From contig CALMPB010000350.1 of NCBI GenBank assembly GCA_937871985.1, positions 1-21,112 of the forward strand: a stretch of DNA of 21,112 bases, given 5' to 3'. Shown here one piece after another: positions 7,410-13,922 of the stretch. Source of the stretch: an uncultured Burkholderiaceae bacterium. Lineage in GTDB: Bacteria > Pseudomonadota > Gammaproteobacteria > Burkholderiales > Burkholderiaceae. Below the pieces are notes generated by a model, which was not told where the DNA came from, did no database searches, and saw only the letters and a program-made list of their open reading frames with translations. The position numbers were made by a program, and so were the translations under genes. Position 1 is the first letter of the stretch. The number at the start of each line of letters is the position of its first letter.

Positions 7410-8396
7410 ATGGAATCAAACCTCCTGCACTATTTCCTCCGGGTCACCGAGCTGGGCAGCATCAACAAGGCCGCCGCCGATCTCAATCTGTCGCAGCCGG
7501 CGCTCTCGCGCCACATCGCGTCGCTGGAGCACGAGATGGGCGGCGAGCTGTTCACGCGCACGCATGGGGGTGTGGTTCTGACCGAAGCCGGCAAGGTGCT
7601 GGCGGATCGCGCGCGGCCGCTGCTGCGCCAGTTCACGCTCATCAAGGAACAAGTGGGCGAAAAAGCGGCGGGGCACCTGGCCATCGGCATTCCGCAGGCC
7701 TGGCTGCACGTTTTCACGTCGCCGTTCGTCAGTGAAATGTCCCGGCAGTATCCGCATGTATCGCTGCGCGTTTTCGAGGGCGTCAGCAACGTTCTGCACG
7801 ACTATATGTCCGCCGGGCTGCTGGACTTGTGCATCATGCCTTTCGACGGCGTTCCGACCAGCGGATACACGCAGACGCCGCTGGTACGCGACCCGCTCAT
7901 CGTGGTGGGCACCGCCGCCGACGGCCTGCACCCCGACCACCCGGTGTCGATCGCCGACCTGGACAGCAAAAAAATCATCCTGCCGGGGCGCAGCAACCCC
8001 TTGCGGCAGCAAATCGAACACGCCCTGCAGCGGCGCGGCATGACCTTCCGGCTGAGCGTGGAAACGGATTCCCTCAACTTGTGCATCGAGTTCGCCCGTC
8101 AGGGCATAGGCACAACGATATTGCCCGCCTGTGCACTCCAGCCGCAATGGATCGGCCCCGACGCCAGCTGGTCCTGGCTGAAGGGCGTTTACGTAACCTG
8201 GGCGCTATACAAGAACCAGACCCGCAATCACTCCGAAGCCCTGCACGAAGGAGCCAGGCTGATCCCCTCGGTACTGGCCAAAAGCTTCGCGGCGCAAGCC
8301 TGGCCCGGCGCGGAATCCGCGGATCCCTCCGTCAGGCCCGGCGGCGAAGGCGCGCCGCCCCAAACCGCCACCCGACGGCAAAAAAGAAATCAATAA
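7410..8396 (+). CDS. LysR family transcriptional regulator (hyuAB-linked)
   Basis: The 328-residue regulator has a typical LysR N-terminal winged helix-turn-helix. It begins with MESNLLHYFLRVTELGSI, followed by NKAAADLNLSQPALSRHIAS and LEHEMGGELFTRTHGGVVLT within residues 1-65. A periplasmic-binding-protein-like effector domain follows, from about 90 to 290. The start at 7410 is supported by the N-terminus beginning right at the helix-turn-helix. The last 35 or so residues (Pro/Gly/Arg-rich, ending in RRQKRNQ) are beyond normal LysR length and unstructured in appearance. The reading frame runs tail-to-tail into the maleate isomerase gene, overlapping its last 7 bases. It is divergent from hyuAB, which it probably regulates. 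The effector is unknown. Confidence 0.9.
   Translation: MESNLLHYFLRVTELGSINKAAADLNLSQPALSRHIASLEHEMGGELFTRTHGGVVLTEAGKVLADRARPLLRQFTLIKEQVGEKAAGHLAIGIPQAWLHVFTSPFVSEMSRQYPHVSLRVFEGVSNVLHDYMSAGLLDLCIMPFDGVPTSGYTQTPLVRDPLIVVGTAADGLHPDHPVSIADLDSKKIILPGRSNPLRQQIEHALQRRGMTFRLSVETDSLNLCIEFARQGIGTTILPACALQPQWIGPDASWSWLKGVYVTWALYKNQTRNHSEALHEGARLIPSVLAKSFAAQAWPGAESADPSVRPGGEGAPPQTATRRQKRNQ
8340..8359. terminator. GC-rich hairpin near the convergent gene ends
   Basis: Arms GGCGGCG (8340-8346) and CGCCGCC (8353-8359) flank a six-base loop. It lies inside the C-terminal tail of the LysR gene and about 30 bases past the maleate isomerase stop on the other strand. It could slow or end transcription of the isomerase gene. 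There is no T-tract on either side, and such stems arise easily in GC-rich coding DNA. Confidence 0.25.
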
Positions 8397-9154
8397 CGGC
8401 CCGACAGCAGGCTGCCGGCATCCGGCACCTGGCGCTGCAGACCCAGCACCTTCAGCATCTGGTACACCGTGCTGATGGCCGCCGTGGTCACCGGCAGGCC
8501 GAGCTGGTTTTCCACCTGCTGCACCGACTGGAACGAGGGCATCTGCACGCAAGCCGACAGCACGACGGCATCGACGCCGCTGGTGTTCAAACGCTTGACA
8601 TGCTCGGCGGGGGCCAGCGGGTTCTGGCGGCCCACTTCCAGGTTGTCGGGAATTTCCAGCGAAACGGCGTCGTGGACTTCAATGCCTTCGTTCTCGATGT
8701 AGTCGACCACCAACTGAGTAAGCGGCTTCATGTAAGGCGTAAGAATGGATACCTTTTTGGCGCCCATGGCATGCAGGCCCTCCACCAGCGCGCCGGCGCT
8801 GGACACCACCGGGGCCGCACCGCCATTGGCCACGGTTGCCTCGTGCAAGCGCTTTTCGGATTGACGGTGATAGCCCAGACCCATGCTCATGATGGCCACC
8901 AGGCAGGCATAGCCCAGCACGTCGACACGCGCATCGGAAAGTTCCAGCGCGCAACGGTCGGAGTCGGCGTCCATGGCCTTGAGCTCTTCGGCCGTGACTT
9001 TTTTCATGCGCATGCGGCTGGAGTGGAAGGTGAAACGCTCGCTGAACATGGATTCGCGGCTGCGCAGCATCAGCGGAATCTCGGTTTCCATCGTGGTGTT
9101 GGAGCTGGGCACGATTTGGCCGATACGGTAATTGCGGGGCGTAGTATTGGACAT
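8390..9154 (-). CDS. maiA: Maleate cis-trans isomerase (Asp/Glu racemase superfamily)
   Basis: The 254-residue product belongs to the aspartate/glutamate/hydantoin racemase superfamily and matches the maleate isomerase / arylmalonate decarboxylase branch. Recognisable stretches are IGQIVPSSNTTMETEIP at 11-27, FTFHSSRMRMK at 41-51 and VDVLGYACLVAIMSMGLGYH at 77-96. The two catalytic-type cysteines are Cys84 (GYACLVAIM) and Cys202 (LSACVQMPS), with Asn19 and Tyr141 in expected active-site positions. Maleate isomerase (EC 5.2.1.1) converts maleate to fumarate in the cytoplasm without cofactor. Length is normal. It is transcribed alone, divergent from a LysR gene. In context it would finish a gentisate-to-maleate route; in nicotinate degraders the same enzyme (NicE) is used, but no other nic genes are here. 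A hydantoin racemase is a less likely alternative. Confidence 0.87.
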   Translation of the reverse strand: MSNTTPRNYRIGQIVPSSNTTMETEIPLMLRSRESMFSERFTFHSSRMRMKKVTAEELKAMDADSDRCALELSDARVDVLGYACLVAIMSMGLGYHRQSEKRLHEATVANGGAAPVVSSAGALVEGLHAMGAKKVSILTPYMKPLTQLVVDYIENEGIEVHDAVSLEIPDNLEVGRQNPLAPAEHVKRLNTSGVDAVVLSACVQMPSFQSVQQVENQLGLPVTTAAISTVYQMLKVLGLQRQVPDAGSLLSGRY

Positions 9155-9271
9155 ATGGCGAGTACCTGAGAAAATGTTGATGATAGGATCAACCTATATC
9201 ATCGGCCATCCGGACAACGCATACCAATATGGAATTCGTCTCGCAAACCAACTTTTGCCTATAAAAGCTAC
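9155..9271. promoter_or_regulatory. Divergent maiA/lysR control region with LysR-type boxes
   Basis: Two dyads are visible. At 9183-9197, ATAGG and CCTAT flank five bases and contain a T-N11-A match (T9184 to A9196). At 9221-9235, ATACCA and TGGAAT flank ATA, with 5 of 6 arm positions complementary. The first closely resembles the box in front of the other LysR gene (TAGGAT followed by CCTAT, see 7391-7403). Both sites are placed for control of maiA and autoregulation of the LysR gene. Promoter hexamers cannot be fixed confidently. Confidence 0.5.
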
Positions 9272-10144
9272 GTGGAACTACGACAACTACGCTATTTCGT
9301 CGCGCTGGCCGAGGAGCTGAACTTCACCCGCGCCGCCGAGCGGCTGCATATTTCGCAGCCGCCGCTCAGCACGCAAATCGCCCAGCTGGAGTCGGAACTG
9401 GGCGTCAAGCTGTTTCAGCGCAATAGCCGCAAGGTCAGCCTCACCGACGCCGGCGCCGTATTCCTGCACGATATACGCCTCATCCAGGGGCGGCTGCGCG
9501 AAGCCACGGAGCGCGTCAAGCACGTGCATGCGGGCCTGGCGGGCCGCATCGAAATCGGCCTGTCGGGCTCTCATTTTCTGGGCCCATTGCCGAAATTCAT
9601 CAATACCCTGTCCGGTACCCACCCCGACATCGACGTCGTCCTGAACGAAATGGCGCCCAACGACCAGCTCGAGGCGCTGCGGGAACAGCGCATCGACATC
9701 AGCATTTCGCGCCAATCGGTGGACGACGACCTGCTTTGCAGCCGCCTGCTTTGGCCCGACCCCCTGCTGGTCGCCCTGCCGCCGGGGCACAGCCTGGCGC
9801 GGCGCGAAAAACTCACGCTGACCGAGCTGGCGCACGAGCGCTTCATCATGCTGCGGCGCGAAACCTCGCATTTCGCCGACCAGGTTTTCATGGCCTGCGC
9901 CGCGCGCGGCTTCCAGCCCAACGTCGTCCACAGTGTCGCCGAGGTTCCCGCCCAGCTAAGCCTGGTCATGGCCGGATTGGGCATCGCCCTGGTTCCCACC
10001 TCGACCCGAGGCCTCAAGCCCGAGGCCCTGGCCTTCTGCACGCTGGACGAACCGGACATCCAGGCCCACGTCCACGCCATCCTGCGCAAAAACCACAAAA
10101 AAGCCGCCATCGACACCTTCCTGGCCTTGCTGCAAGCCCACTAA
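9272..10144 (+). CDS. LysR family transcriptional regulator (maiA-linked)
   Basis: The 290-residue LysR-type regulator starts with GTG (9272); the protein then begins MELRQLRYFVALAEELNF, exactly at the conserved first helix. The helix-turn-helix is TRAAERLHISQPPLSTQIAQ (about 19-38) with LESELGVKLFQRNSRKVSLT after it. This CbnR/CatR-like N-terminus is common among regulators of aromatic and acid catabolism. The effector-binding domain covers about 90-285. It diverges from maiA over 117 bases and likely activates it. It is followed by a long gene-free stretch, so it probably forms its own transcription unit. Confidence 0.92.
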   Translation: MELRQLRYFVALAEELNFTRAAERLHISQPPLSTQIAQLESELGVKLFQRNSRKVSLTDAGAVFLHDIRLIQGRLREATERVKHVHAGLAGRIEIGLSGSHFLGPLPKFINTLSGTHPDIDVVLNEMAPNDQLEALREQRIDISISRQSVDDDLLCSRLLWPDPLLVALPPGHSLARREKLTLTELAHERFIMLRRETSHFADQVFMACAARGFQPNVVHSVAEVPAQLSLVMAGLGIALVPTSTRGLKPEALAFCTLDEPDIQAHVHAILRKNHKKAAIDTFLALLQAH

Positions 10145-10360
10145 GCAGCCCCGTCGCTCGTCATGACCCACGGGCGGGCTTCCTTGGCCCGCGTCCGAAG
10201 CTCGCCCATTACTTTCCATCACCCGCCGCGCGGCACACACGTCCGGCGCCGCGCTTGGGCTTTCTTGATTCCCACAGCCCGTAAGCAGGGCGGCCTGCAT
10301 CGCTTCGCCTTCTTTATTTCCTCATGGGTCTGAAAAGCTCTGCCAACACGCAAAAAATAA
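10145..10360. other. Gene-free stretch downstream of LysR gene
   Basis: No convincing gene is seen in about 215 bases; open frames on both strands show no family signature. A stem with arms GCGGGC (10174-10179) and GCCCGC (10187-10192) around a 7-base loop lies 30 bases after the lysR stop and may act in termination, although no T-tract follows. The first 170 bases are GC-rich. Composition then shifts to AT-rich at about 10310. Confidence 0.4.
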
Positions 10361-10578
10361 CTTATACAGAACTAGATTCTGTATTTTGGCAACAACATTC
10401 ATAGCGCCAAAACCCGGGAAACGCTCGCCCCATCAAAATAATGATCCGTGAATACCCTAATAAATAAAGTATTTTCTTGCGCGAAAGAAAATAGCCATGC
10501 TAAAAAGCAATTGTTCTGTTAATTGAACTAAGTTCTATATAAAGAACAAATAAACACTCTGAATAAACGGCTGCACTG
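10361..10578 (+). promoter_or_regulatory. AT-rich, dyad-rich control region of the Rieske-cupin operon
   Basis: Several inverted repeats are packed here. (a) 10364-10384: perfect 8-base arms ATACAGAA and TTCTGTAT around CTAGA. (b) 10470-10493: perfect 9-base arms TATTTTCTT and AAGAAAATA around six bases. (c) 10525-10535: GAAC, TAA, GTTC. (d) 10532-10547: GTTCT and AGAAC around six A/T bases. A further GTTCT half-site lies at 10513-10517. Sites (a) and (c) share a GAACTA-(2)-TTCT core. This looks like a multi-site operator/promoter for the genes from 10579 on. The IclR regulator encoded at the end of the run is the natural candidate binder, by inference. Confidence 0.55.
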
Positions 10579-10953
10579 ATGGACGCTACCTCCCGAACAC
10601 CCGCAACGAACAATCCCCAGGATTTTGTCAAAACCATCCGGGCGGATGAACTCCCGCCCGGATGCCTCAAGCGGTTCGTCGCCGGGAACCGGGCCATCGC
10701 CCTGGCGAACATCGATGGAAGCATCCATGCCTTCGAGGACCGGTGCCTGCATTGGGGGGTGCGCCTGTCCGACGGCTGTCTCGAAGAGAACGTGGTGCGC
10801 TGCCGGGCCCATGGCTGGAAACACGATCTCGTCAAAGGAGAAGTCGCCGCCTCGGACCCCCCTGGCGACGAGGGACGACGGCTTGTCACCTTCACCACGC
10901 AAATCCACGACGGCTTCATCTGGGTGGGCGCGACCCCCCAACGCCGTCTCTGA
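10579..10953 (+). CDS. Rieske [2Fe-2S] ferredoxin-like protein
   Basis: The 124-residue soluble protein carries one complete Rieske centre: Cys56-Leu-His58, sixteen residues, then Cys75-Arg-Ala-His78, followed by GWKHDL and the G-E-V turn (87-89) typical of oxygenase-associated Rieske ferredoxins. No signal peptide or membrane anchor is visible, so it is cytosolic. Such ferredoxins pass electrons to ring-hydroxylating or other oxygenases; usually the oxygenase and reductase genes lie beside them, but neither is in this window. The Shine-Dalgarno sequence is weak. It is the first gene of the run after the dyad-rich control region and is followed after 69 bases by the small cupin gene. It may support that cupin enzyme, or an oxygenase encoded elsewhere. 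Confidence 0.88.
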   Translation: MDATSRTPATNNPQDFVKTIRADELPPGCLKRFVAGNRAIALANIDGSIHAFEDRCLHWGVRLSDGCLEENVVRCRAHGWKHDLVKGEVAASDPPGDEGRRLVTFTTQIHDGFIWVGATPQRRL

Positions 10954-10962
10954 ACCATTACC

Positions 10963-10977
10963 GCCGCAGCACGCGGC
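10963..10977 (+). other. Intercistronic hairpin, Rieske-cupin gap
   Basis: A perfect five-base stem, GCCGC and GCGGC, closes a five-base loop AGCAC, 9 bases after the Rieske gene stop and well before the cupin ribosome site. It is short and may be chance, but it is one of four stems found in the consecutive gaps of this gene run. Confidence 0.3.
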
Positions 10978-11022
10978 ACACACAAAGCACTCGCTGCTAC
11001 ATCAACCGCAAGGAGAAGTTAA

Positions 11023-11628
11023 ATGGAAAACGCAGGCCAACTCAGCCATTCCGAAGTCATGGACATCGATACCTATTTCAAACGACTGGTACAGCCCGAA
11101 ACTCCCCCGGCCATCTGGCGCTGGGAAGATATCGTCAAAGTCATGGACGGCATGGAACAGGATCCCAAGCGCTATCCCACATACCGCCGCGCCGTTTGTC
11201 TGGTCAACAATTCCTGGGCCGGGGCGCCCGGCGCTTCGCCCGCGATCTTCGCAGGCTTCCAGCGCTTCCGTCCCGGCGAGCACCTGCCTCCCCACAAACA
11301 CAACTCGGTGGCCCTGTATTACTGGGTTCAAGGCAAAGGGCGCGCCATCGTCAACGGCACCGAGCTGCATTTCAAACAGGGCGACGTCATGACGTGTCCC
11401 GCCTGGAACGAGCACCAGTTCTTCAACGACGGCGATGAAGACCTGATCATGTTCTCCATCCACGACCTGCCGATACTGGCGCAAATGCGCGCGTTGTTCT
11501 GGGAAGAGCCCATGGGACAAGAGAACATCCAGCACATCGTCAAGTCCGAAGCCGCCTCCTGGAGCGCGGAGGAAACCGAACAGGACGTGGCCAATCTCAA
11601 ATCCATCCTCATCAAGACCGCCGCCTGA
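11023..11628 (+). CDS. Single-domain cupin protein, homologous to the C-terminal half of gentisate dioxygenase
   Basis: The 201-residue protein contains one cupin barrel at about residues 75-150. Cupin motif 1 is RPGEHLPPHKHNSV (83-96) with His91 and His93. Motif 2 is GDVMTCPAWNEHQFFN (120-135) with His131. The motif-1 glutamate is missing, as in gentisate/salicylate dioxygenases. It aligns almost gap-free with residues 237-363 of the gentisate dioxygenase encoded at 16869 (offset about 201): RPGEH, H-[KR]-H, GKG, PAW/PSW, H131/H332, D-[LM]-P, EE. Known gentisate dioxygenases are bicupins, so this is a half-length relative with metal ligands retained. A strong AAGGAGAAG site precedes the ATG. 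It sits between Rieske ferredoxin and dienelactone-hydrolase genes, suggesting an oxidative step on an aromatic or dienoic acid. The actual reaction is unknown. Confidence 0.88.
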   Translation: MENAGQLSHSEVMDIDTYFKRLVQPETPPAIWRWEDIVKVMDGMEQDPKRYPTYRRAVCLVNNSWAGAPGASPAIFAGFQRFRPGEHLPPHKHNSVALYYWVQGKGRAIVNGTELHFKQGDVMTCPAWNEHQFFNDGDEDLIMFSIHDLPILAQMRALFWEEPMGQENIQHIVKSEAASWSAEETEQDVANLKSILIKTAA

Positions 11629-11639
11629 CCTCAATTCCC

Positions 11640-11655
11640 GGATGGCGCTGCATCC
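11640..11655 (+). other. Intercistronic hairpin, cupin-DLH gap
   Basis: Arms GGATG and CATCC surround GCGCTG. The stem falls 12 bases after the cupin stop and 17 bases before the chosen start of the hydrolase gene. It is short and of low significance alone. Confidence 0.25.
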
Positions 11656-11672
11656 AGCCTCAGGCCGGATCC

Positions 11673-12452
11673 ATGCCATCCGGACTCAAATACCAGAAAG
11701 CGCCGCGCCACCACCGTTACTGCAAGGGCCCCATCTTGAATTCATCGATCACTTTCCGGACTCATCCGCCGGCGGCGGGAATGCTGAAGCGACCCGGATC
11801 CAACGCCCCCTCGCCCGCCGTCGTCATTCTTCCCGCCGTGGCAGGCCTGAACCCTTATTGCGCCGCCATTGCCGACGCCCTGGCCGAGCAAGGGTATGCC
11901 AGCCTGGCCATCGACTATTACGCCAGGCGGGGAAGCGCGCCGGACCTGAGCAGCCGCGCCAAGGCCATTGCCGCCGTTGCATCGCTGTCCGACACGGAAA
12001 TCCTGGCGGACATCGAGGACGGCGCGCGCTACCTGGCGTCGCAACCCTATGTGGACGAGAACCGGCTTGCCGTCCTTGGCTTTTGCGTGGGCGGAACGTA
12101 TGCGCTTCTTGCCGCCTCTAGTATGGATACGTTCAGGTGCGCCATCACGTTCTACGGCCCCCCGAAATATTCCGAGCTCAACGGCAACAAACCGCTTTCG
12201 CCCATGGATGCCGTGGCAAATCTTAAATGCCCTTTGCTGGGCCACTACGGGGAGGCGGACACGCTGATTCCAATGCGGCACGTCGAAGACCTGCGTACGC
12301 GGCTGGAAGCGAAGCCGGCCGAAATCTATACCTACCCCGGCGCTGGCCACGCTTTTCACGAAGACTTCAGACCCGAGGTCTATCGCCCCATCGCGGCCCA
12401 GGAAGCCTGGCAGCGCTCTTTGGGATATCTGCGCTGGTATTGCAAAAACTGA
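11673..12452 (+). CDS. Dienelactone hydrolase family protein
   Basis: The 259-residue alpha/beta hydrolase has the dienelactone hydrolase catalytic set: nucleophile Cys138 in GFCVGG (137-141 region), Asp196 in HYGEADTLIP, and His226 in YPGAGHAF. The N-terminal core strand AVVILPAVAGLN (49-60) and the GYASLAIDYYAR stretch (74-85) are also typical. Family members cleave dienelactones or related enol lactones in halo- and nitro-aromatic pathways. The start is uncertain: the ATG at 11673 has only a weak ribosome site, and the first 20 residues are basic and not clearly part of the fold. It lies 44 bases after the cupin gene. In context it may open a lactone formed after ring cleavage. Other carboxylester or carbonate hydrolase roles are possible. 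Confidence 0.87.
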   Translation: MPSGLKYQKAPRHHRYCKGPILNSSITFRTHPPAAGMLKRPGSNAPSPAVVILPAVAGLNPYCAAIADALAEQGYASLAIDYYARRGSAPDLSSRAKAIAAVASLSDTEILADIEDGARYLASQPYVDENRLAVLGFCVGGTYALLAASSMDTFRCAITFYGPPKYSELNGNKPLSPMDAVANLKCPLLGHYGEADTLIPMRHVEDLRTRLEAKPAEIYTYPGAGHAFHEDFRPEVYRPIAAQEAWQRSLGYLRWYCKN

Positions 12453-12468
12453 CACAACACATGCGAAC

Positions 12469-12500
12469 GCCGGAAGGCTGGATCCCACCCCGCCTCCGGC
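12469..12500 (+). other. Intercistronic hairpin, DLH-MFS gap
   Basis: GCCGG (12469-12473) pairs with CCGGC (12496-12500) and, after a single bulged A, AGGC (12475-12478) pairs with GCCT (12492-12495). This gives a nine-base-pair stem with a 13-base loop, 33 bases before the transporter start. There is no T-tract, so it is more likely an mRNA processing or stability element than a terminator. Confidence 0.4.
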
Positions 12501-12532
12501 CATCATGGACACAAAACAAACTGGAGACAATT

Positions 12533-13897
12533 ATGTCGCGCATTATCAATGTAGAAGACGTAATCGATGAACAAAAAATAGGACGTTTCAACATCGTCCT
12601 GCTGATCTGGCTATTTCTGGTGCTGATGCTGGACGGCTACGACATTACGGCGGCCGCGTTCGCCGGGCCCGAGCTGGTCAAGCACTGGGGCGTGGCGCGG
12701 GCCGACCTGGGTCCGATGCTAAGCGCCAGCCTGTTCGGCATTCTGATCGGCTCGTTTATCTTCGGGTACATCGGCGACCGTTTTGGACGCAAGATCGGCA
12801 CCATTCTTTCCTGCCTGGTCTTCGGGGTATTTACCTTGGCGGTTGCGTGGTCGACCACGCTTGGCGAAATGGCGACGCTGCGCCTGCTTGCCGGCATAGG
12901 CATAGGCGGCATCTTTCCGAATGCCGTTGCGCTAAGCGCGGAATACGCCCCCAAAAGGCTGCGCGCAACCATGATCATCCTGATGTTCACCGGAAACACG
13001 GTGGGCGCGGCATTGCCGGGACTCGTCTCCATGCTGCTGGTGCCGACCCACGGCTTTCAGATCCTGTTCCTGGTCGGCGGCATCGCTCCCCTGGTTCTGG
13101 CGTTCTGTCTGTGCTTTGCCCTGCCCGAATCCATCAAGTTCCTGGCGCTGGACGAAAGCCGCAAAAAGCGCACCCTGCAAATGCTGCGCCGCCTGAAGCC
13201 GGATTTCGCCTTTGCGAAAAGCGACCGCTTCGTCACCAATGAAGCAGCCGGCAGCAAATTCCACATGAGGCAACTGTTCGAAGGCAGGTTCGCGCTGGCA
13301 ACCCCGCTGTTGTGGCTGTTGTTCGCCCTGAACCTGATGATCTTCTATTTCATCAACAGCTGGATGCCCACCCTGGCGGCCGCCGCCGACGCCCCCGCCG
13401 GCCGCGGCGTACTGGCGCTGACCATCTTCCTGCTGGGCGGCACCTGCGGAGGCCTGGCGCTGAGCAGGCTCGTCGACAAGCAGGGCCTGCGGCCGATCTA
13501 CATCATGTTCATCGTCGCCGTGCCGGTGGTCGCCTCGATCGGCTACCTGACCGTGGCGTCGCCCGGATTGCTGCTGATCGCCGCCTTCGTCGCCGGGTTC
13601 TGCGTGCTTGGCCTGCAATTCGGGCTGAACGCAACGCCGGGGCTGATCTACCCCACCTCATGCCGCGCCAACGGCGCCGGATGGGCATTCGGGGTGGGGC
13701 GCCTGGGCGCCGCCCTGGGGCCGATCGTGGGGGGAATACTCATCGGCATGAAGCTGCCCATACAAAACCTTTACGTGTTCGCCGCCCTCCCCCTGATCGT
13801 CGGCGCCGTCGCCTGCTTCGTGCTCGACCGGGCGACCCGCCAGACCCGGCAGTCGTCGCCGCGCCCCGTTCCCATTATCGAAACGCAACTGGACTGA
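12533..13897 (+). CDS. MFS transporter, aromatic acid:H+ symporter (AAHS) type
   Basis: The 454-residue inner-membrane permease has about 12 membrane segments. The first segment carries MLDGYDITA (32-40), the D-G-[YF]-D signature of the aromatic acid/H+ symporter group (PcaK, BenK, GenK, MhbT-like). The loop 2-3 motif is GYIGDRFGRKIG, and a second acidic/basic loop follows GGLALSRLVDKQGLRP. The start at 12533 is preceded by GGAG at good spacing, and the N-terminus MSRIINVEDVIDE is typical for the family; the longer open frame upstream runs through the DLH gene end and is not used. Likely substrates are gentisate, hydroxybenzoates or a related aromatic acid. It lies within the Rieske-cupin-DLH gene run and probably supplies its substrate. 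Confidence 0.92.
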   Translation: MSRIINVEDVIDEQKIGRFNIVLLIWLFLVLMLDGYDITAAAFAGPELVKHWGVARADLGPMLSASLFGILIGSFIFGYIGDRFGRKIGTILSCLVFGVFTLAVAWSTTLGEMATLRLLAGIGIGGIFPNAVALSAEYAPKRLRATMIILMFTGNTVGAALPGLVSMLLVPTHGFQILFLVGGIAPLVLAFCLCFALPESIKFLALDESRKKRTLQMLRRLKPDFAFAKSDRFVTNEAAGSKFHMRQLFEGRFALATPLLWLLFALNLMIFYFINSWMPTLAAAADAPAGRGVLALTIFLLGGTCGGLALSRLVDKQGLRPIYIMFIVAVPVVASIGYLTVASPGLLLIAAFVAGFCVLGLQFGLNATPGLIYPTSCRANGAGWAFGVGRLGAALGPIVGGILIGMKLPIQNLYVFAALPLIVGAVACFVLDRATRQTRQSSPRPVPIIETQLD

Positions 13898-13922
13898 AGG
13901 CCGCCGCCCCGTCCACGCACAC

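Noticed and set aside
8390..9154. Hydantoin racemase partner for HyuAB
   Set aside because: It is in the same superfamily, but the PSSNTTMETEIP start and the GYACLVAIM/LSACVQMPS cysteine contexts match maleate isomerases better, and it has its own LysR-controlled promoter.
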